Positions 1 through 8,540 of a DNA stretch of 64,000 nt are shown here, in pieces. This DNA is from Gammaproteobacteria bacterium (GTDB lineage: Bacteria > Pseudomonadota > Gammaproteobacteria > Xanthomonadales > SZUA-36), in the NCBI GenBank assembly GCA_030428105.1, contig JAUIBE010000002.1:124001-188000 (forward strand). Direction: 5' to 3'. A program made the position numbers and the translations under genes. The number at the start of each line of letters is the position of its first letter. The stretch's first letter is position 1. The notes below the pieces were generated by a model. It saw only the letters and a program-made list of their open reading frames with translations, searched no databases and had not been told where the DNA came from.

Positions 1-1683
1 GACAGCCTCAACCGGCCGTCGCTGGCGCAGTCATTCCGTTCCAACGACAACCTGGCGTTGTTCACCACCATCGTCAACCACCTCAAGTCGAAAGGCTGTG
101 GCGGCGCCACCGGCGCCAATGACGACCAGGGTGACGGCCAGGGCTGCTGGAACCCGGTACGCACCAGCGCCGCCGAGGCGCTGCGCGACTGGGCCAACGG
201 CGACGCCACCGGCGTCGGCACCGACAGCGTGCTGATCCTGGGCGACCTCAACAGCTACTTCATGGAAGACCCCATTGAAACGCTGATCAACGGCGGCTTT
301 ACCTCGCTTGAGTTCGCCTTCGGCGGGCCGGATTCCTACACCTACACCTTCTCGGCGCAGAAAGGCAGCCTCGATTACGCGCTGTCGTCCACCGCGTTGA
401 CGCCCAAGGTCACCGGTGCCGCGCCGTGGAACATCAACGCCGATGAGCCACTGGCGCTGGACTACAACACCGAGGACGGCAAGCCGGCCAATTTCTATGC
501 CGTCGATCCCTACCGCACCTCGGACCATGACCCGATCGTGGTTGGCATGGAGCTCAACCCGCCGCAGACGCTGACCATTCCCACCCTGGCGCCGGGTGTC
601 GAGGCGTTTATCGAGATCGCGGGAGCCGGTGACAAGTGCGGCTTCAGCGCCGCCGAGTTCGTCGACCCGGCCAGCGTCAGCCCGGCGCCGCCGGCCAACC
701 TCACCTTCCCGTACGGCGTGCTGCAATTTACCGCCGAAAGCTGTACCGCGGGCGCAACTGCCGATGTGAGCATCACCCTGCCGCAGATTCCCGATCTGTT
801 GGCCTGGTACAAGTTCACCACGGCCACCGGCTGGACCACGTGGCAGTACCAGCTTGCCGGCAACATCTTCACCTACCAGGTGACCGATGGCGGCAGCGGC
901 GATGAAGACGGCACGGTCAACAGCGTGATTATTGATCCCGCCGGACCGGCCATCGTGGCCGCCGGCGACGAGCGCGCCACCTTCCGCGTGACCAAGGACT
1001 TCGACGACGACAACCCGGCCGAGGTCGAGGTGTCGCTGAGTTGCAACACCGGCCTGCCACTAGAGCAGTTCGCCAGCATCGCCGAGGGCGAGCATGTCGA
1101 GTTCGTGATCGGCAGCTTCACGGTTGGCGAGATGGACTGCGCGGTCAGCGAAGTGGTTCCGGATGGCTACGCCCCGGCCCACAGCGCCGCGCTGGGTGTG
1201 CAGGGCATTGCCGGCAGCGTGGTATCAAGCGACACGTCATGTGACTTCATCGACGTCAGCAATGGCCAGTTCACCTGTGCCATCAGCAACACGCTGGAGC
1301 CGGTGGAAATCATCGTCAACAAGGAGTGGATTGATGACAACCCCGAGTACAACATGCCGCAGTTTGCCTGGGTGGAAGTCCAGTGCGACGTGGCCGGCTG
1401 GCTCGGCGGGCAGTACATCAACCCCAACGGCCCGGGCAAGTTTGTCATCTACCCGTTCCACGGCGGTGAAAGCTGTACTGTCAGCGAAGATCCCGAGGTC
1501 GGCGTACTTGCAGACCTCGAGGATTGCGAAGGCCTGATGGTGGCGCCCGGACAGGACGCCGAGTGCACGGTGGTCAACACCAGGCTGTACGCCGGCATCC
1601 CCACCCTCAGCCAGTATGGCCTTGCCCTGCTTGCGCTGATGATGCTGATGATCGGCGTGGTGAGCGTCAGGCGCTTCGCCTAG
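1..1683 (+). CDS. Extracellular endonuclease/exonuclease/phosphatase-family protein with IPTL-CTERM tail (5'-truncated)
   Basis: The reading frame is open from base 1, so the N-terminus lies outside the window. The first ~180 visible residues look like the C-terminal part of an ExeM/NucH-type secreted nuclease: 'LILGDLNSY' matches the GDxN motif and 'SDHDPIVVG' the terminal SDHxP motif of the endonuclease/exonuclease/phosphatase fold. A linker and two Cys-containing repeat modules follow ('VTKDFDDDNPAEVEVSLSC', 'VNKEWIDDNPEY'). The end is a textbook sorting tail: IPTLSQYG, a hydrophobic segment and a terminal RRFA. In this family the tail is expected to be processed by an exosortase H-type enzyme, leaving the protein at the outer surface. 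The C-terminal modules closely resemble those of the gene at 11033, which has a different N-terminal domain. Nuclease activity is inferred from the two motifs only. Confidence 0.8.
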   Translation, partial: DSLNRPSLAQSFRSNDNLALFTTIVNHLKSKGCGGATGANDDQGDGQGCWNPVRTSAAEALRDWANGDATGVGTDSVLILGDLNSYFMEDPIETLINGGFTSLEFAFGGPDSYTYTFSAQKGSLDYALSSTALTPKVTGAAPWNINADEPLALDYNTEDGKPANFYAVDPYRTSDHDPIVVGMELNPPQTLTIPTLAPGVEAFIEIAGAGDKCGFSAAEFVDPASVSPAPPANLTFPYGVLQFTAESCTAGATADVSITLPQIPDLLAWYKFTTATGWTTWQYQLAGNIFTYQVTDGGSGDEDGTVNSVIIDPAGPAIVAAGDERATFRVTKDFDDDNPAEVEVSLSCNTGLPLEQFASIAEGEHVEFVIGSFTVGEMDCAVSEVVPDGYAPAHSAALGVQGIAGSVVSSDTSCDFIDVSNGQFTCAISNTLEPVEIIVNKEWIDDNPEYNMPQFAWVEVQCDVAGWLGGQYINPNGPGKFVIYPFHGGESCTVSEDPEVGVLADLEDCEGLMVAPGQDAECTVVNTRLYAGIPTLSQYGLALLALMMLMIGVVSVRRFA

Positions 1684-1700
1684 GCCAACGGTAGTATCTG

Positions 1701-1722
1701 CCCCGGGCGACCTCGCCCGGGG
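1701..1722. terminator. GC-rich hairpin after the nuclease gene
   Basis: Perfect 10-bp inverted repeat CCCCGGGCGA / TCGCCCGGGG separated by two bases, 18 bases after the stop codon. No T-run follows, so this may be a transcript-end stabiliser rather than a self-sufficient terminator. Confidence 0.45.
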
Positions 1723-1747
1723 CACTGCGCTCTGCTATGGTTCAGCC

Positions 1748-2599
1748 ATGAGCCTCATCATCAAACCGGTTGAACGCGACCTGGGCGAATTTACCGTTCG
1801 GCGCATCCTGCCGCACGCCGAGAAACGCGCGGTTGGCCCCTTCGTTTTCTTCGATCACATGGGTCCGGCGACCTTTCCTCCCGGCAAGGGCATCCAGGTG
1901 CGGCCACACCCGCACATTGGACTGTCCACGGTCACCTACCTGTTCGAGGGTGAGATCATGCACCGCGACAGCCTGGGCTACGTTCAGGCTATCCAGCCCG
2001 GCGCGGTAAACCTGATGACTGCTGGCCGCGGCATCGTCCATTCCGAACGCGCCGGCTCTGACCTGGACACCACTTCGAAGCTGCACGGCATCCAGATTTG
2101 GATTGGCCTGCCGCTCGACGAGGAAGAGCGCGAGCCCGCTTTTGAGCATTTTCCGGCCGGCGAAATTCCGCGATTCAGTGTTGGCGAGGTTTCGGTGGGG
2201 CTGGTGATGGGGTCGGCCTTCGGCCACACCTCGCCGGTCACCACTTATTCCGACACGCTCTACCTCGACCTGCACATTCCAGGCGGCGAGAAGATCGAGT
2301 TGCCCGACCAGTGGGGTGAACGGGCGTTCTACCCGATCAGCGGTGAGGTGGACATCAACGGTACAGCCTGCGCCGCGGGACAAATGGCGGTGTTCGAAGA
2401 CAGCGAAACATTAACGGTTTCCGCCGCTGAAGATGCCCACGTGCTGGTGGTCGGCGGCGAACCCCTGGGCAAGCGCACCGTGTGGTGGAATTTTGTTTCC
2501 AGTTCGAAAGAAAGAATCGAGCAGGCCAAGGCCGACTGGAAAGAAGGCCGCTTTGCAGCGGTGCCCGGCGAGACCGAGTTTATCCCCCTTCCCGATTAG
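1748..2599 (+). CDS. Pirin family protein (bicupin)
   Basis: The 283-residue protein matches pirins in length and layout. The N-terminal cupin carries 'VGPFVFFDHMGP' and the metal-binding pattern 'RPHPHIGLSTVTYLFEGEI', with His in HPH as in iron-binding pirins and YhaK/YhhW quercetinase-like enzymes. A second HSER motif follows ('GRGIVHSER'). The C-terminal half is the second cupin barrel ('GERAFYPISGEVDING'). The protein is expected to be cytoplasmic. Pirins vary between quercetin dioxygenase and redox or transcription cofactor roles, and nothing here decides between them. The ATG sits just after the hairpin closing the upstream gene, with only a weak ribosome-binding site. Confidence 0.9.
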   Translation: MSLIIKPVERDLGEFTVRRILPHAEKRAVGPFVFFDHMGPATFPPGKGIQVRPHPHIGLSTVTYLFEGEIMHRDSLGYVQAIQPGAVNLMTAGRGIVHSERAGSDLDTTSKLHGIQIWIGLPLDEEEREPAFEHFPAGEIPRFSVGEVSVGLVMGSAFGHTSPVTTYSDTLYLDLHIPGGEKIELPDQWGERAFYPISGEVDINGTACAAGQMAVFEDSETLTVSAAEDAHVLVVGGEPLGKRTVWWNFVSSSKERIEQAKADWKEGRFAAVPGETEFIPLPD

Positions 2600-2628
2600 G
2601 CCATTACTGACCCCTCTGCGCTGGCCGC

Positions 2629-4188
2629 TCAGTTAACCTGGCGGTCTTTTCCTTGCCAGAACGGCTTGCGCAGTTCGCGCTTCAGCACTTTTCCGGCGCC
2701 GGACAGTGGCAGCGGCTCATCCCGAAACGAAATGCTTCGAGGGCATTTATAGCCGGCAATCAGGGTGTGGCAATGGCGAATCAGCTCCTCCGCGCTGGCT
2801 TCTTCGCCAGGCTCGGGGCACACCACGGCGTGCACTTCCTCACCCCATTGCTCGGAAGGAATCCCGATCACCGCGCAGGACTGTACCGCCGGGTGCTGGC
2901 TAAGCGCGTTTTCGACCTCGATGGAATACACGTTTTCGCCGCCGGTCACGATCATGTCCTTGATGCGGTCAGAGACGAACAGGAAACCGTCTTCATCCAG
3001 GTAGCCACCGTCGCCGGTGTGGAACCAGCCGCCCTGTAACGCCTCGGCGGTCTGCTCCGGCATGTTCCAGTAACCCTGCATGATATTCGGCCCACGCGCG
3101 CGAATTTCCCCGACCTCGCCCGCAGCGCATTCCTTGCCCGATTCATCGACGATTTTCAGCTGGGTGCCGGCAACCACCTGGCCGGCAGAACGGGTTTTAC
3201 CGGCTTTCGGGCCTTCAAACACGTGGTACTCGGGCGGCAGGCAAGTAAGAATCGGGCTGGTCTCGGTCAGGCCATAGGCCTGCACCATGGTTACGCCGGG
3301 CATTTGTTCCTGCACCCTGGCAATCACCGCTTCTGGCATCGGTGAGCCGCCGTAGAGCATGCGGCGGAAACTGCCCAGGTCGTAATCGGCAAATTTCGGG
3401 TGGTGCACCAGCATATTGATCATGGTGGGCACCATCACCGAGTTGGTCACGCGCTCTTTCTCGATCACCCGCAAGGTGGCCTCGGGGTCGAAGCATGGAA
3501 TGAACACGTGCGCGGAGGCCGCAACCGTGGCGTTCAGCATCCCGATCATGTTGGCAGCGTGGAACATCGGCGCCACGTTCAGGTAGCGGGATTCCGGCTG
3601 CATCTCGAAGCGCATCGCCGTCTGCAGGGTATTGGTCACCTGGTTGGCGTGCGACAGCATCACCCCCTTGGAAAGCCCGGTGGTGCCGCCGGTGTAGAAA
3701 AGCCCGGAGAGATCTTCGGGCGCGCGCTCGGCAGGCTCCATCGGCTCATTGGCTTGAACAAGCGATTCGTGGCCATGAAAGCCCGCGGGGATGTCGGCGT
3801 CATCCAGGTAGACGATCTCGCGCAGCGATTCCAACTGGTCGCGAATCGCCTCGATCATCGGCAGGAAAGTCTTGTCGACACACAGGATGGTGGCGCCGGA
3901 ATTGTTCAGGCAGTAGGCCACTTCCGGCGGCGCCAGGCGGATATTCACCGGCACCATCACGCCGCCCGCCCAGGGCACCGCAAACAGGCATTCGAAGTAG
4001 CGGTGGGAGTTCATCGCCAGGATGGCAACGCGGTCGCCATTCTCGCAGCCGAGGCTGCGCAGGCCGGCAGCCAGACAGGCAATTCTATCGCGAACTTGTT
4101 TCCAGTTATGGCGAATGTCGCCGTCGATAGTTCCTGTGCCGTCGCCATTGATGGTGGCGCAGCGCTCTATCAGCCAACTGAGATTCAT
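2629..4188 (-). CDS. Acyl-CoA synthetase (AMP-forming; long-chain-fatty-acid-CoA ligase family)
   Basis: 519 residues from the ATG at 4188, which is preceded by a strong AGGAGGGG ribosome-binding site; the frame continues open upstream without a better start. It is an ANL-superfamily adenylating enzyme that activates a carboxylic acid with ATP and loads it on CoA. Visible motifs in order are the P-loop 'YTGGTTGLSKGVMLSH', 'QAYGLTETSP' (A5), 'GWFHTGDGGYLDEDGFLFV' (A7/A8) and 'DRIKDMIVTGGENVYS'. The C-terminal catalytic Lys lies in 'PLSGAGKVLKRELR'. Chain length and physiological substrate cannot be read from sequence; the FadD/FadK-like group is the best guess. It follows the glycosyltransferase/metallophosphatase pair on the same strand but after a hairpin, so it is probably a separate transcript. 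Confidence 0.9.
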   Translation of the reverse strand: MNLSWLIERCATINGDGTGTIDGDIRHNWKQVRDRIACLAAGLRSLGCENGDRVAILAMNSHRYFECLFAVPWAGGVMVPVNIRLAPPEVAYCLNNSGATILCVDKTFLPMIEAIRDQLESLREIVYLDDADIPAGFHGHESLVQANEPMEPAERAPEDLSGLFYTGGTTGLSKGVMLSHANQVTNTLQTAMRFEMQPESRYLNVAPMFHAANMIGMLNATVAASAHVFIPCFDPEATLRVIEKERVTNSVMVPTMINMLVHHPKFADYDLGSFRRMLYGGSPMPEAVIARVQEQMPGVTMVQAYGLTETSPILTCLPPEYHVFEGPKAGKTRSAGQVVAGTQLKIVDESGKECAAGEVGEIRARGPNIMQGYWNMPEQTAEALQGGWFHTGDGGYLDEDGFLFVSDRIKDMIVTGGENVYSIEVENALSQHPAVQSCAVIGIPSEQWGEEVHAVVCPEPGEEASAEELIRHCHTLIAGYKCPRSISFRDEPLPLSGAGKVLKRELRKPFWQGKDRQVN

Positions 4189-4268
4189 TTCCCCTCCTTT
4201 GTATGCCTGCGCGGTTACGCAGCGCTTACTTATCGGGATTGAACCCGTTCTAAGGAGGAGTATAGACC

Positions 4269-4286
4269 ACGGGGCTGAAACCCCGT
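4269..4286 (-). terminator. Hairpin downstream of the metallophosphatase gene
   Basis: ACGGGG / CCCCGT inverted repeat with a 6-base loop, lying between the metallophosphatase stop (4301) and the acyl-CoA ligase start (4188), both on the minus strand. No clear T-run follows in the minus direction, so efficiency is uncertain. Confidence 0.35.
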
Positions 4287-4300
4287 CTACAAGCGGCGCC

Positions 4301-5092
4301 TCAGGCGGCCTTTGGCAGGGCTTCGCCGACTTTGCGGGCGTTGACCTCCTGCGGCCAGTTGAGCAACTCCATGCGGCCATCATGGTGTTCAACCAACACG
4401 CTGCAGCTTTCCACCCAGTCGCCATCGTTGAGGTAGCGCACACCGTCCACGTCGGTCACCTCGGCGCGGTGAATGTGGCCGCAGATGACGCCATCGAGTC
4501 CGTACTCACGGGCGTCGTGCGCTGCTGCTTCGCGAAACCGCTCCACGTACTTCAGCGCTGACGAAGACTTCTCCTTGAGGAAGGTGGCCAGTGACCAGTA
4601 GTCGTAGCCCATCCGGTTGCGCACCGCGCAGATGGCGCGGTTCATGAACATGATGCCGCTGTAGGCAACAAAGCCCACCAGCTTGAGCGGCAGGCTGAAG
4701 CGCACATTACCGTCATAGTCATCGCCGTGGGTGACCAGGTACTTGCGGCCATCGGCGGCCAGGTGGCGGCAGCGGCGGCGAATCTCGAGGTTGCCGAATT
4801 TCAGGCCGCAGTATTCCCTGAACTGGTGGTCATGGTTTCCAGGCACGTAAACCACCCGGGTTCCGTGCTTCGCTTTGCCCAGCAGCATGCGGATCACGTT
4901 GCTGTGGTCCTGCGGCCAGTAGAACGAGCGCTTGAGGCTGATCATGTCAATGATGTCGCCCACCAGGTACAGGTTCTTGGTGCGCGTATGGCGCAGGAAA
5001 TCGATCAGCATCTGGGCGTTGCAGCCACGGTAGCCGAGATGCACATCGGAGATGAATACGCTGCGGTAATGACGTAAGTTCCGTTCGCTCAT
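4301..5092 (-). CDS. UDP-2,3-diacylglucosamine diphosphatase-like metallophosphatase
   Basis: 263-residue calcineurin-like phosphoesterase with all signature blocks: 'ISDVHLG', 'LVGDIID', 'VPGNHDH', 'THGDDYD' and 'ICGHIHRAE'. These supply the Asp/His/Asn ligands for a dinuclear metal centre. The family includes LpxH, which removes UMP from UDP-2,3-diacylglucosamine in lipid A synthesis, but this subgroup is longer than E. coli LpxH (about 240 aa) and is usually annotated LpxH-like. Its start overlaps the stop of the upstream glycosyltransferase in an ATGA, so the two are co-translated. That points to a shared role in glycolipid or envelope metabolism. Whether it is the essential LpxH of this organism is not known. 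Confidence 0.85.
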   Translation of the reverse strand: MSERNLRHYRSVFISDVHLGYRGCNAQMLIDFLRHTRTKNLYLVGDIIDMISLKRSFYWPQDHSNVIRMLLGKAKHGTRVVYVPGNHDHQFREYCGLKFGNLEIRRRCRHLAADGRKYLVTHGDDYDGNVRFSLPLKLVGFVAYSGIMFMNRAICAVRNRMGYDYWSLATFLKEKSSSALKYVERFREAAAHDAREYGLDGVICGHIHRAEVTDVDGVRYLNDGDWVESCSVLVEHHDGRMELLNWPQEVNARKVGEALPKAA

Positions 5093-6132
5093 GACACTCC
5101 CTCCGGGGTTCCCCTTGACGGTGCTTCCTCGGCCTGGCGACAGGGCACCAGGTTGCTTTCGAACTGCCGCGTGGCGTGTTCCCAGGTGAAGGACTGGGCA
5201 GCATCCAGGATCTTTTGGCGGTCGAGCTCCAGTGCAGCCAGCGCGGCCACCTTCAGGTCCTCATCCAGCACGCCGGTAACACCCTGGTCCACCACGTCGA
5301 CAGGCCCGGTCACCGGGTAGGCCGCCACTGGCAAGCCGCAGGCCATGGCTTCCACCATCACCAGGCCGAAGGTGTCAGTGCGGCTGGGAAAGACAAATAC
5401 ATCGGCGGCCGCGAGGTAGCTGGCCAGTTCTTCACCGAAGCGGTAACCCGCAAATTGCGCATCCGGCCAGCGCGCTTCGAGCGCCTTGCGATCCGGCCCG
5501 TCACCCACCAGCACCTTGGTGCCAGGCAGGTCCAGGCGCAGGAAGTCCTCCAGGCCCTTTTCCACCGAAATGCGCCCGGTATAAATCCAGACGGGCCGCT
5601 TTGCCTCCAGGAAATCCTTGTCTCCCGGCTTGAATGTCTCGGTATCCACACCCCGCCCCCAGCGCACGATATTGCGAAAGCCGTGCTGTTCCAGCAGTTC
5701 CTGCTGGCTGCGGGTGGATACAAAGGTGCGGCTGGCGGCGTTGTGGAAGCGGCGCAGGAAGGCGTAGGAAGTGTTGATGGGAATCGGCGCCCGCTTGCGA
5801 ATGTATTCCGGAAACTGGGTGTGGTACGAGGTGGTAAAGGCCAGCCCGTTGCGCCGGCAATAGCGCCGCGCCGCCATGCCCAGGGAGCCTTCCGTGGCAA
5901 TGTGTATGGCGTCCGGCCGAAATGCCTCGAGCTGCGCGGCCAGCTTGCGGTAGGGCCGCCAGGCAATTCGAATTTCGGGGTAGCTGGGCAGGGGAAAGGT
6001 TGAGAACGCCTGGGGGTTGAAGACCTCCACCTCGTGGCCGAAGCCACCAAGCGTTTTCGCCGTCCATGACAACGTGGTCACCACGCCATTGACCTGCGGG
6101 CGCCACGCGTCGGTCACGATCGCGATTCGCAT
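5089..6132 (-). CDS. Glycosyltransferase family 4 protein
   Basis: 347 residues from the ATG at 6132 ('MRIAIVTDAWRPQVNGVVTT'). An upstream extension to 6219 is possible, but this start gives the canonical Rossmann N-terminus. GT-B fold features are the N-terminal 'QVNGVVTTL' acceptor loop, 'IHIATEGSLGMAARRYC', 'GRISVEKGLEDFL' at the start of the donor-binding domain, and the E-x7-E-like 'SRTDTFGLVMVEAMACGLPV'. The closest well-known relatives are alpha-mannosyltransferases such as PimB/MgtA. It overlaps the LpxH-like gene by 4 bases and probably transfers a sugar to a lipid at the cytoplasmic face of the inner membrane. Donor and acceptor are not predictable here. Confidence 0.88.
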   Translation of the reverse strand: MRIAIVTDAWRPQVNGVVTTLSWTAKTLGGFGHEVEVFNPQAFSTFPLPSYPEIRIAWRPYRKLAAQLEAFRPDAIHIATEGSLGMAARRYCRRNGLAFTTSYHTQFPEYIRKRAPIPINTSYAFLRRFHNAASRTFVSTRSQQELLEQHGFRNIVRWGRGVDTETFKPGDKDFLEAKRPVWIYTGRISVEKGLEDFLRLDLPGTKVLVGDGPDRKALEARWPDAQFAGYRFGEELASYLAAADVFVFPSRTDTFGLVMVEAMACGLPVAAYPVTGPVDVVDQGVTGVLDEDLKVAALAALELDRQKILDAAQSFTWEHATRQFESNLVPCRQAEEAPSRGTPEGVS

Positions 6133-6305
6133 GGCCGAATTGTGACCACCGCGGATGACCGAAAGGCTACGAACCGGTGTCAGTTCCATGACATGCCGGC
6201 GACCGGCGCTTGTCAACAAACGGTCAACAAACCGTCATCACCTTGTCAGCCGCCGCTCAAATACTGCAGCCGTGGCAATACGCTGGTTTCACCCGGGAGG
6301 GGATG

Positions 6306-6860
6306 ATGCGAACGCTTCGAATCACTGCTGATTTCGCCCGCCTTGATGCTTTCGAGGTTCGCCTGTGCCGGCCCGTGAACGCTTTTGCACAAACCGGCTT
6401 TGTGCGCGCCTACTTCTGCATTGTCAGCCGCATCGGCGATTGGCCGCTGTGGGTGGCGCTGCTGCTGGCGCTGCCGCTTTTCTACGGCCAGTCAGCCTGG
6501 CTGCCCGTTGCCCACATGGCCGCGACGTCCGCGGTGGGTATCCTGGTGTACAAGGTGCTCAAGCTGACCCTGGTGCGCGAACGCCCCTTTGCCAGCTACG
6601 CCGAGGTGCAGCTGTTTACCCAGCCGATGGACCGCTACAGCTTTCCCTCCGGCCACACCCTGCACGCCACCGCTTTCATGGTCATGCTGGCCAGCTACTA
6701 CCCCGGCCTGTTCTGGCTGCTGTTGCCGGTGGCGGTGAGTATTGCGCTCTCCAGGGTGGTGCTTGGCCTGCACTACCCCAGCGACGTCCTGGCGGGCGCG
6801 GCTATCGGTTTCGCCCTGGCCAGGATCAGCCTCGCGCTGGGCGGAGCAAACCCGGTCTAG
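6306..6860 (+). CDS. PAP2 family membrane phosphatase
   Basis: 184 residues from the second of two adjacent ATGs (6303, 6306). 6306 is better spaced from the GGGAGG at 6295. It carries the three phosphatase motifs of the type-2 phosphatidic acid phosphatase family: KLTLVRERP (KX6RP), 'SFPSGHT' (PSGH) and 'SRVVLGLHYPSD' (SRX5HX3D). Four to six hydrophobic segments place it in the inner membrane with the active site probably facing the periplasm. Candidate substrates are undecaprenyl diphosphate (BacA-independent UppP activity, PgpB-like) or phosphatidylglycerol phosphate. It is divergent from the glycosyltransferase/LpxH-like pair, which would suit lipid-carrier recycling, but that link is an inference. 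Confidence 0.88.
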   Translation: MRTLRITADFARLDAFEVRLCRPVNAFAQTGFVRAYFCIVSRIGDWPLWVALLLALPLFYGQSAWLPVAHMAATSAVGILVYKVLKLTLVRERPFASYAEVQLFTQPMDRYSFPSGHTLHATAFMVMLASYYPGLFWLLLPVAVSIALSRVVLGLHYPSDVLAGAAIGFALARISLALGGANPV

Positions 6861-6949
6861 GCCCGCCCGAAAAACGCTTTCTGTAGCTGGCAAAAAACCC
6901 CGCTCCTGTTCGCCCGGCGCCGCAAGCGGCGGTGATATGATTCCGGCCT

Positions 6950-7393
6950 ATGCCTGGCCGACCCAACTACCCTGGCGGAATGCGCAGCCGCGCCATCCTG
7001 GCGCTGGCGCTGGCGGCGTTCGCCTGCAGGGCGCTGGTGCCTGCCGGCTTCATGCCGGGCGATGCTTCGTCGCCAGGGTGGTTACAGATCTGCCACGACG
7101 GCATGCCCCCCCAGTCGGTCCTGCAACTGGGCGATGCACCCCTGCAAAGCCCTGCTGGCCACCACGATCATGGCCACGGCCATGGCGCCGACTCGGATTC
7201 CGGCTCATCGCTCGGCAATGACCTGTGCGAGATCGGCGCCGTGTTCTCTGGCGCCTGTATCAACGGCCAGCTGTCGCTCGTTGTCGTCACCCTCCCGGCA
7301 AGCAGCGAATTTGGTCGCACGGAGAATCGCCTGGCGGCCCGCCACACGCGGGAAACCCGAATACGCGCACCACCCGCCCACTTTCCTGCCTAG
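6950..7393 (+). CDS. Small secreted His-rich protein (DUF2946-like)
   Basis: 147 residues; the true start may be the internal ATG 10 codons later ('MRSRAILALALAAFACRAL'), giving a clean signal-like hydrophobic N-terminus. The body has 'LVPAGFMPG' and a Cys/His region ('LQICHDGMP', then a run HHDHGHGHG near residues 70-78), followed by a second hydrophobic segment. The layout and the 'GFMP' motif recall the DUF2946 family, often found beside copper-handling genes. A metal-sensing or metal-delivery role is inferred from the histidine cluster and from the Met-rich outer-membrane gene that follows about 60 bases downstream on the same strand. The terminal ~35 residues are Arg-rich and poorly conserved-looking. 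Confidence 0.6.
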   Translation: MPGRPNYPGGMRSRAILALALAAFACRALVPAGFMPGDASSPGWLQICHDGMPPQSVLQLGDAPLQSPAGHHDHGHGHGADSDSGSSLGNDLCEIGAVFSGACINGQLSLVVVTLPASSEFGRTENRLAARHTRETRIRAPPAHFPA

Positions 7394-7450
7394 CACTGCC
7401 TTTTAGCCGGCGCATAGCCGGCAACCCTTTCTTGATTGCAGGAGAAACCG

Positions 7451-8503
7451 ATGCGCGTTCAAACGCCGGCGGCCGCTGCGGCCGCGTTGCTTTTTAGTAC
7501 AGCCGTTCTACCAATCCACGCGGACGACATCGTCCGTGCAGACTCGCACGCGCCTATTGGCGTGATGGGCGACCACTACCACGACAAGGGCGAGTGGATG
7601 TTTTCCTATCGCTACATGGACATGTCCATGAAGACCAACCGCGATGGCACCACCGACCTGAGCCCCGAGGAAGTCGCCAGCAACTACGCCAACCCCTTTG
7701 CGCCGCCACCCAATCTGCGCGTGGTCCCGACAAAGATGGACATGCAGATGCACATGGTGGGCGTGATGTACGCCCCCAACGACACGGTCACGCTGGTGGG
7801 CATGCTCAACTACATCGAAAAGGACATGGAGCACCTCACCTACATGGGCCCGACCGGCACCACCGAGCTGGGAACGTTCGTCACCCGCACCAGCGGCATG
7901 GGTGATTCCTCGGTGAGCGCCCTGGTGCGGCTTCACGAGAACGACAACAGCCGGGTTCACCTCACCGCAGGTGTGACGCTGCCTACCGGCAGCACCGATG
8001 AGACCGGACAGGTGCTGGCGCCGACCGGCCAGGAACCCACCCTGCGCCTGCCCTACCCCATGCAGCTGGGCTCGGGCAGCTACGACCTGATCACCGGCCT
8101 GACCTGGGTGACAATGCACAAGAGCTGGAGCTGGGGCACGCAGTGGCGGGGCATCCTGCGCGTGTTCAATAACGACGAGGACTACAACCTGGGCGATGAG
8201 CACCGATTCACCGCCTGGGGCAGCAAGCTGTTCTCGCCCAACTGGAGCGGCTCGGCGCGGCTGGAGTACTACTACCGCGGCAACATCGACGGCATGGACG
8301 CCATGATCATGGCGCCGGTTCAGACTGCCGACCCGTCCCGCCAGGGCATCAAGCGCCTGGACGCGAGCCTGGGGCTGAACTTCGAATCAGACGGCGGGCA
8401 TCGCCTGGGGGCGGAGTTTGTCTACCCGCTCGAGCAGGACCTGGACGGCCCCCAGCTGAAAACCGACTGGCAGGTGATTGTCGGCTACCAGTTCGCTTTC
8501 TAG
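7451..8503 (+). CDS. Outer-membrane beta-barrel/transporter-family protein with Met-rich segments
   Basis: 350 residues. ATG at 7451 follows a good GGAG ribosome-binding site; the frame opens 5 codons earlier. A signal peptide ends near 'VLPIHADD'. The rest alternates like a beta-barrel and finishes in 'VIVGYQFAF', a terminal aromatic typical of outer-membrane proteins. It resembles proteins labelled 'transporter' or 'MetA-pathway of phenol degradation'. The N-terminal strands are unusually rich in Met and His ('YRYMDMSMK', 'TKMDMQMHMVGVM'), as is seen in copper-binding envelope proteins. Together with the preceding His-rich gene this suggests metal (copper) traffic at the outer membrane, but no direct evidence is available. 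Confidence 0.7.
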   Translation: MRVQTPAAAAAALLFSTAVLPIHADDIVRADSHAPIGVMGDHYHDKGEWMFSYRYMDMSMKTNRDGTTDLSPEEVASNYANPFAPPPNLRVVPTKMDMQMHMVGVMYAPNDTVTLVGMLNYIEKDMEHLTYMGPTGTTELGTFVTRTSGMGDSSVSALVRLHENDNSRVHLTAGVTLPTGSTDETGQVLAPTGQEPTLRLPYPMQLGSGSYDLITGLTWVTMHKSWSWGTQWRGILRVFNNDEDYNLGDEHRFTAWGSKLFSPNWSGSARLEYYYRGNIDGMDAMIMAPVQTADPSRQGIKRLDASLGLNFESDGGHRLGAEFVYPLEQDLDGPQLKTDWQVIVGYQFAF

Positions 8504-8514
8504 GCCATGCCTGG

Positions 8515-8540
8515 CTTCCCGGCCCTCAGCGGCCGGGAAG
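8515..8540. terminator. Hairpin between convergent genes
   Basis: Perfect 10-bp stem CTTCCCGGCC / GGCCGGGAAG with a 6-base loop, exactly filling the space between the beta-barrel gene (ends 8503, plus) and the cytochrome-type gene (ends 8541, minus). Its symmetry allows it to act in both directions. No T-run is present. Confidence 0.5.
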
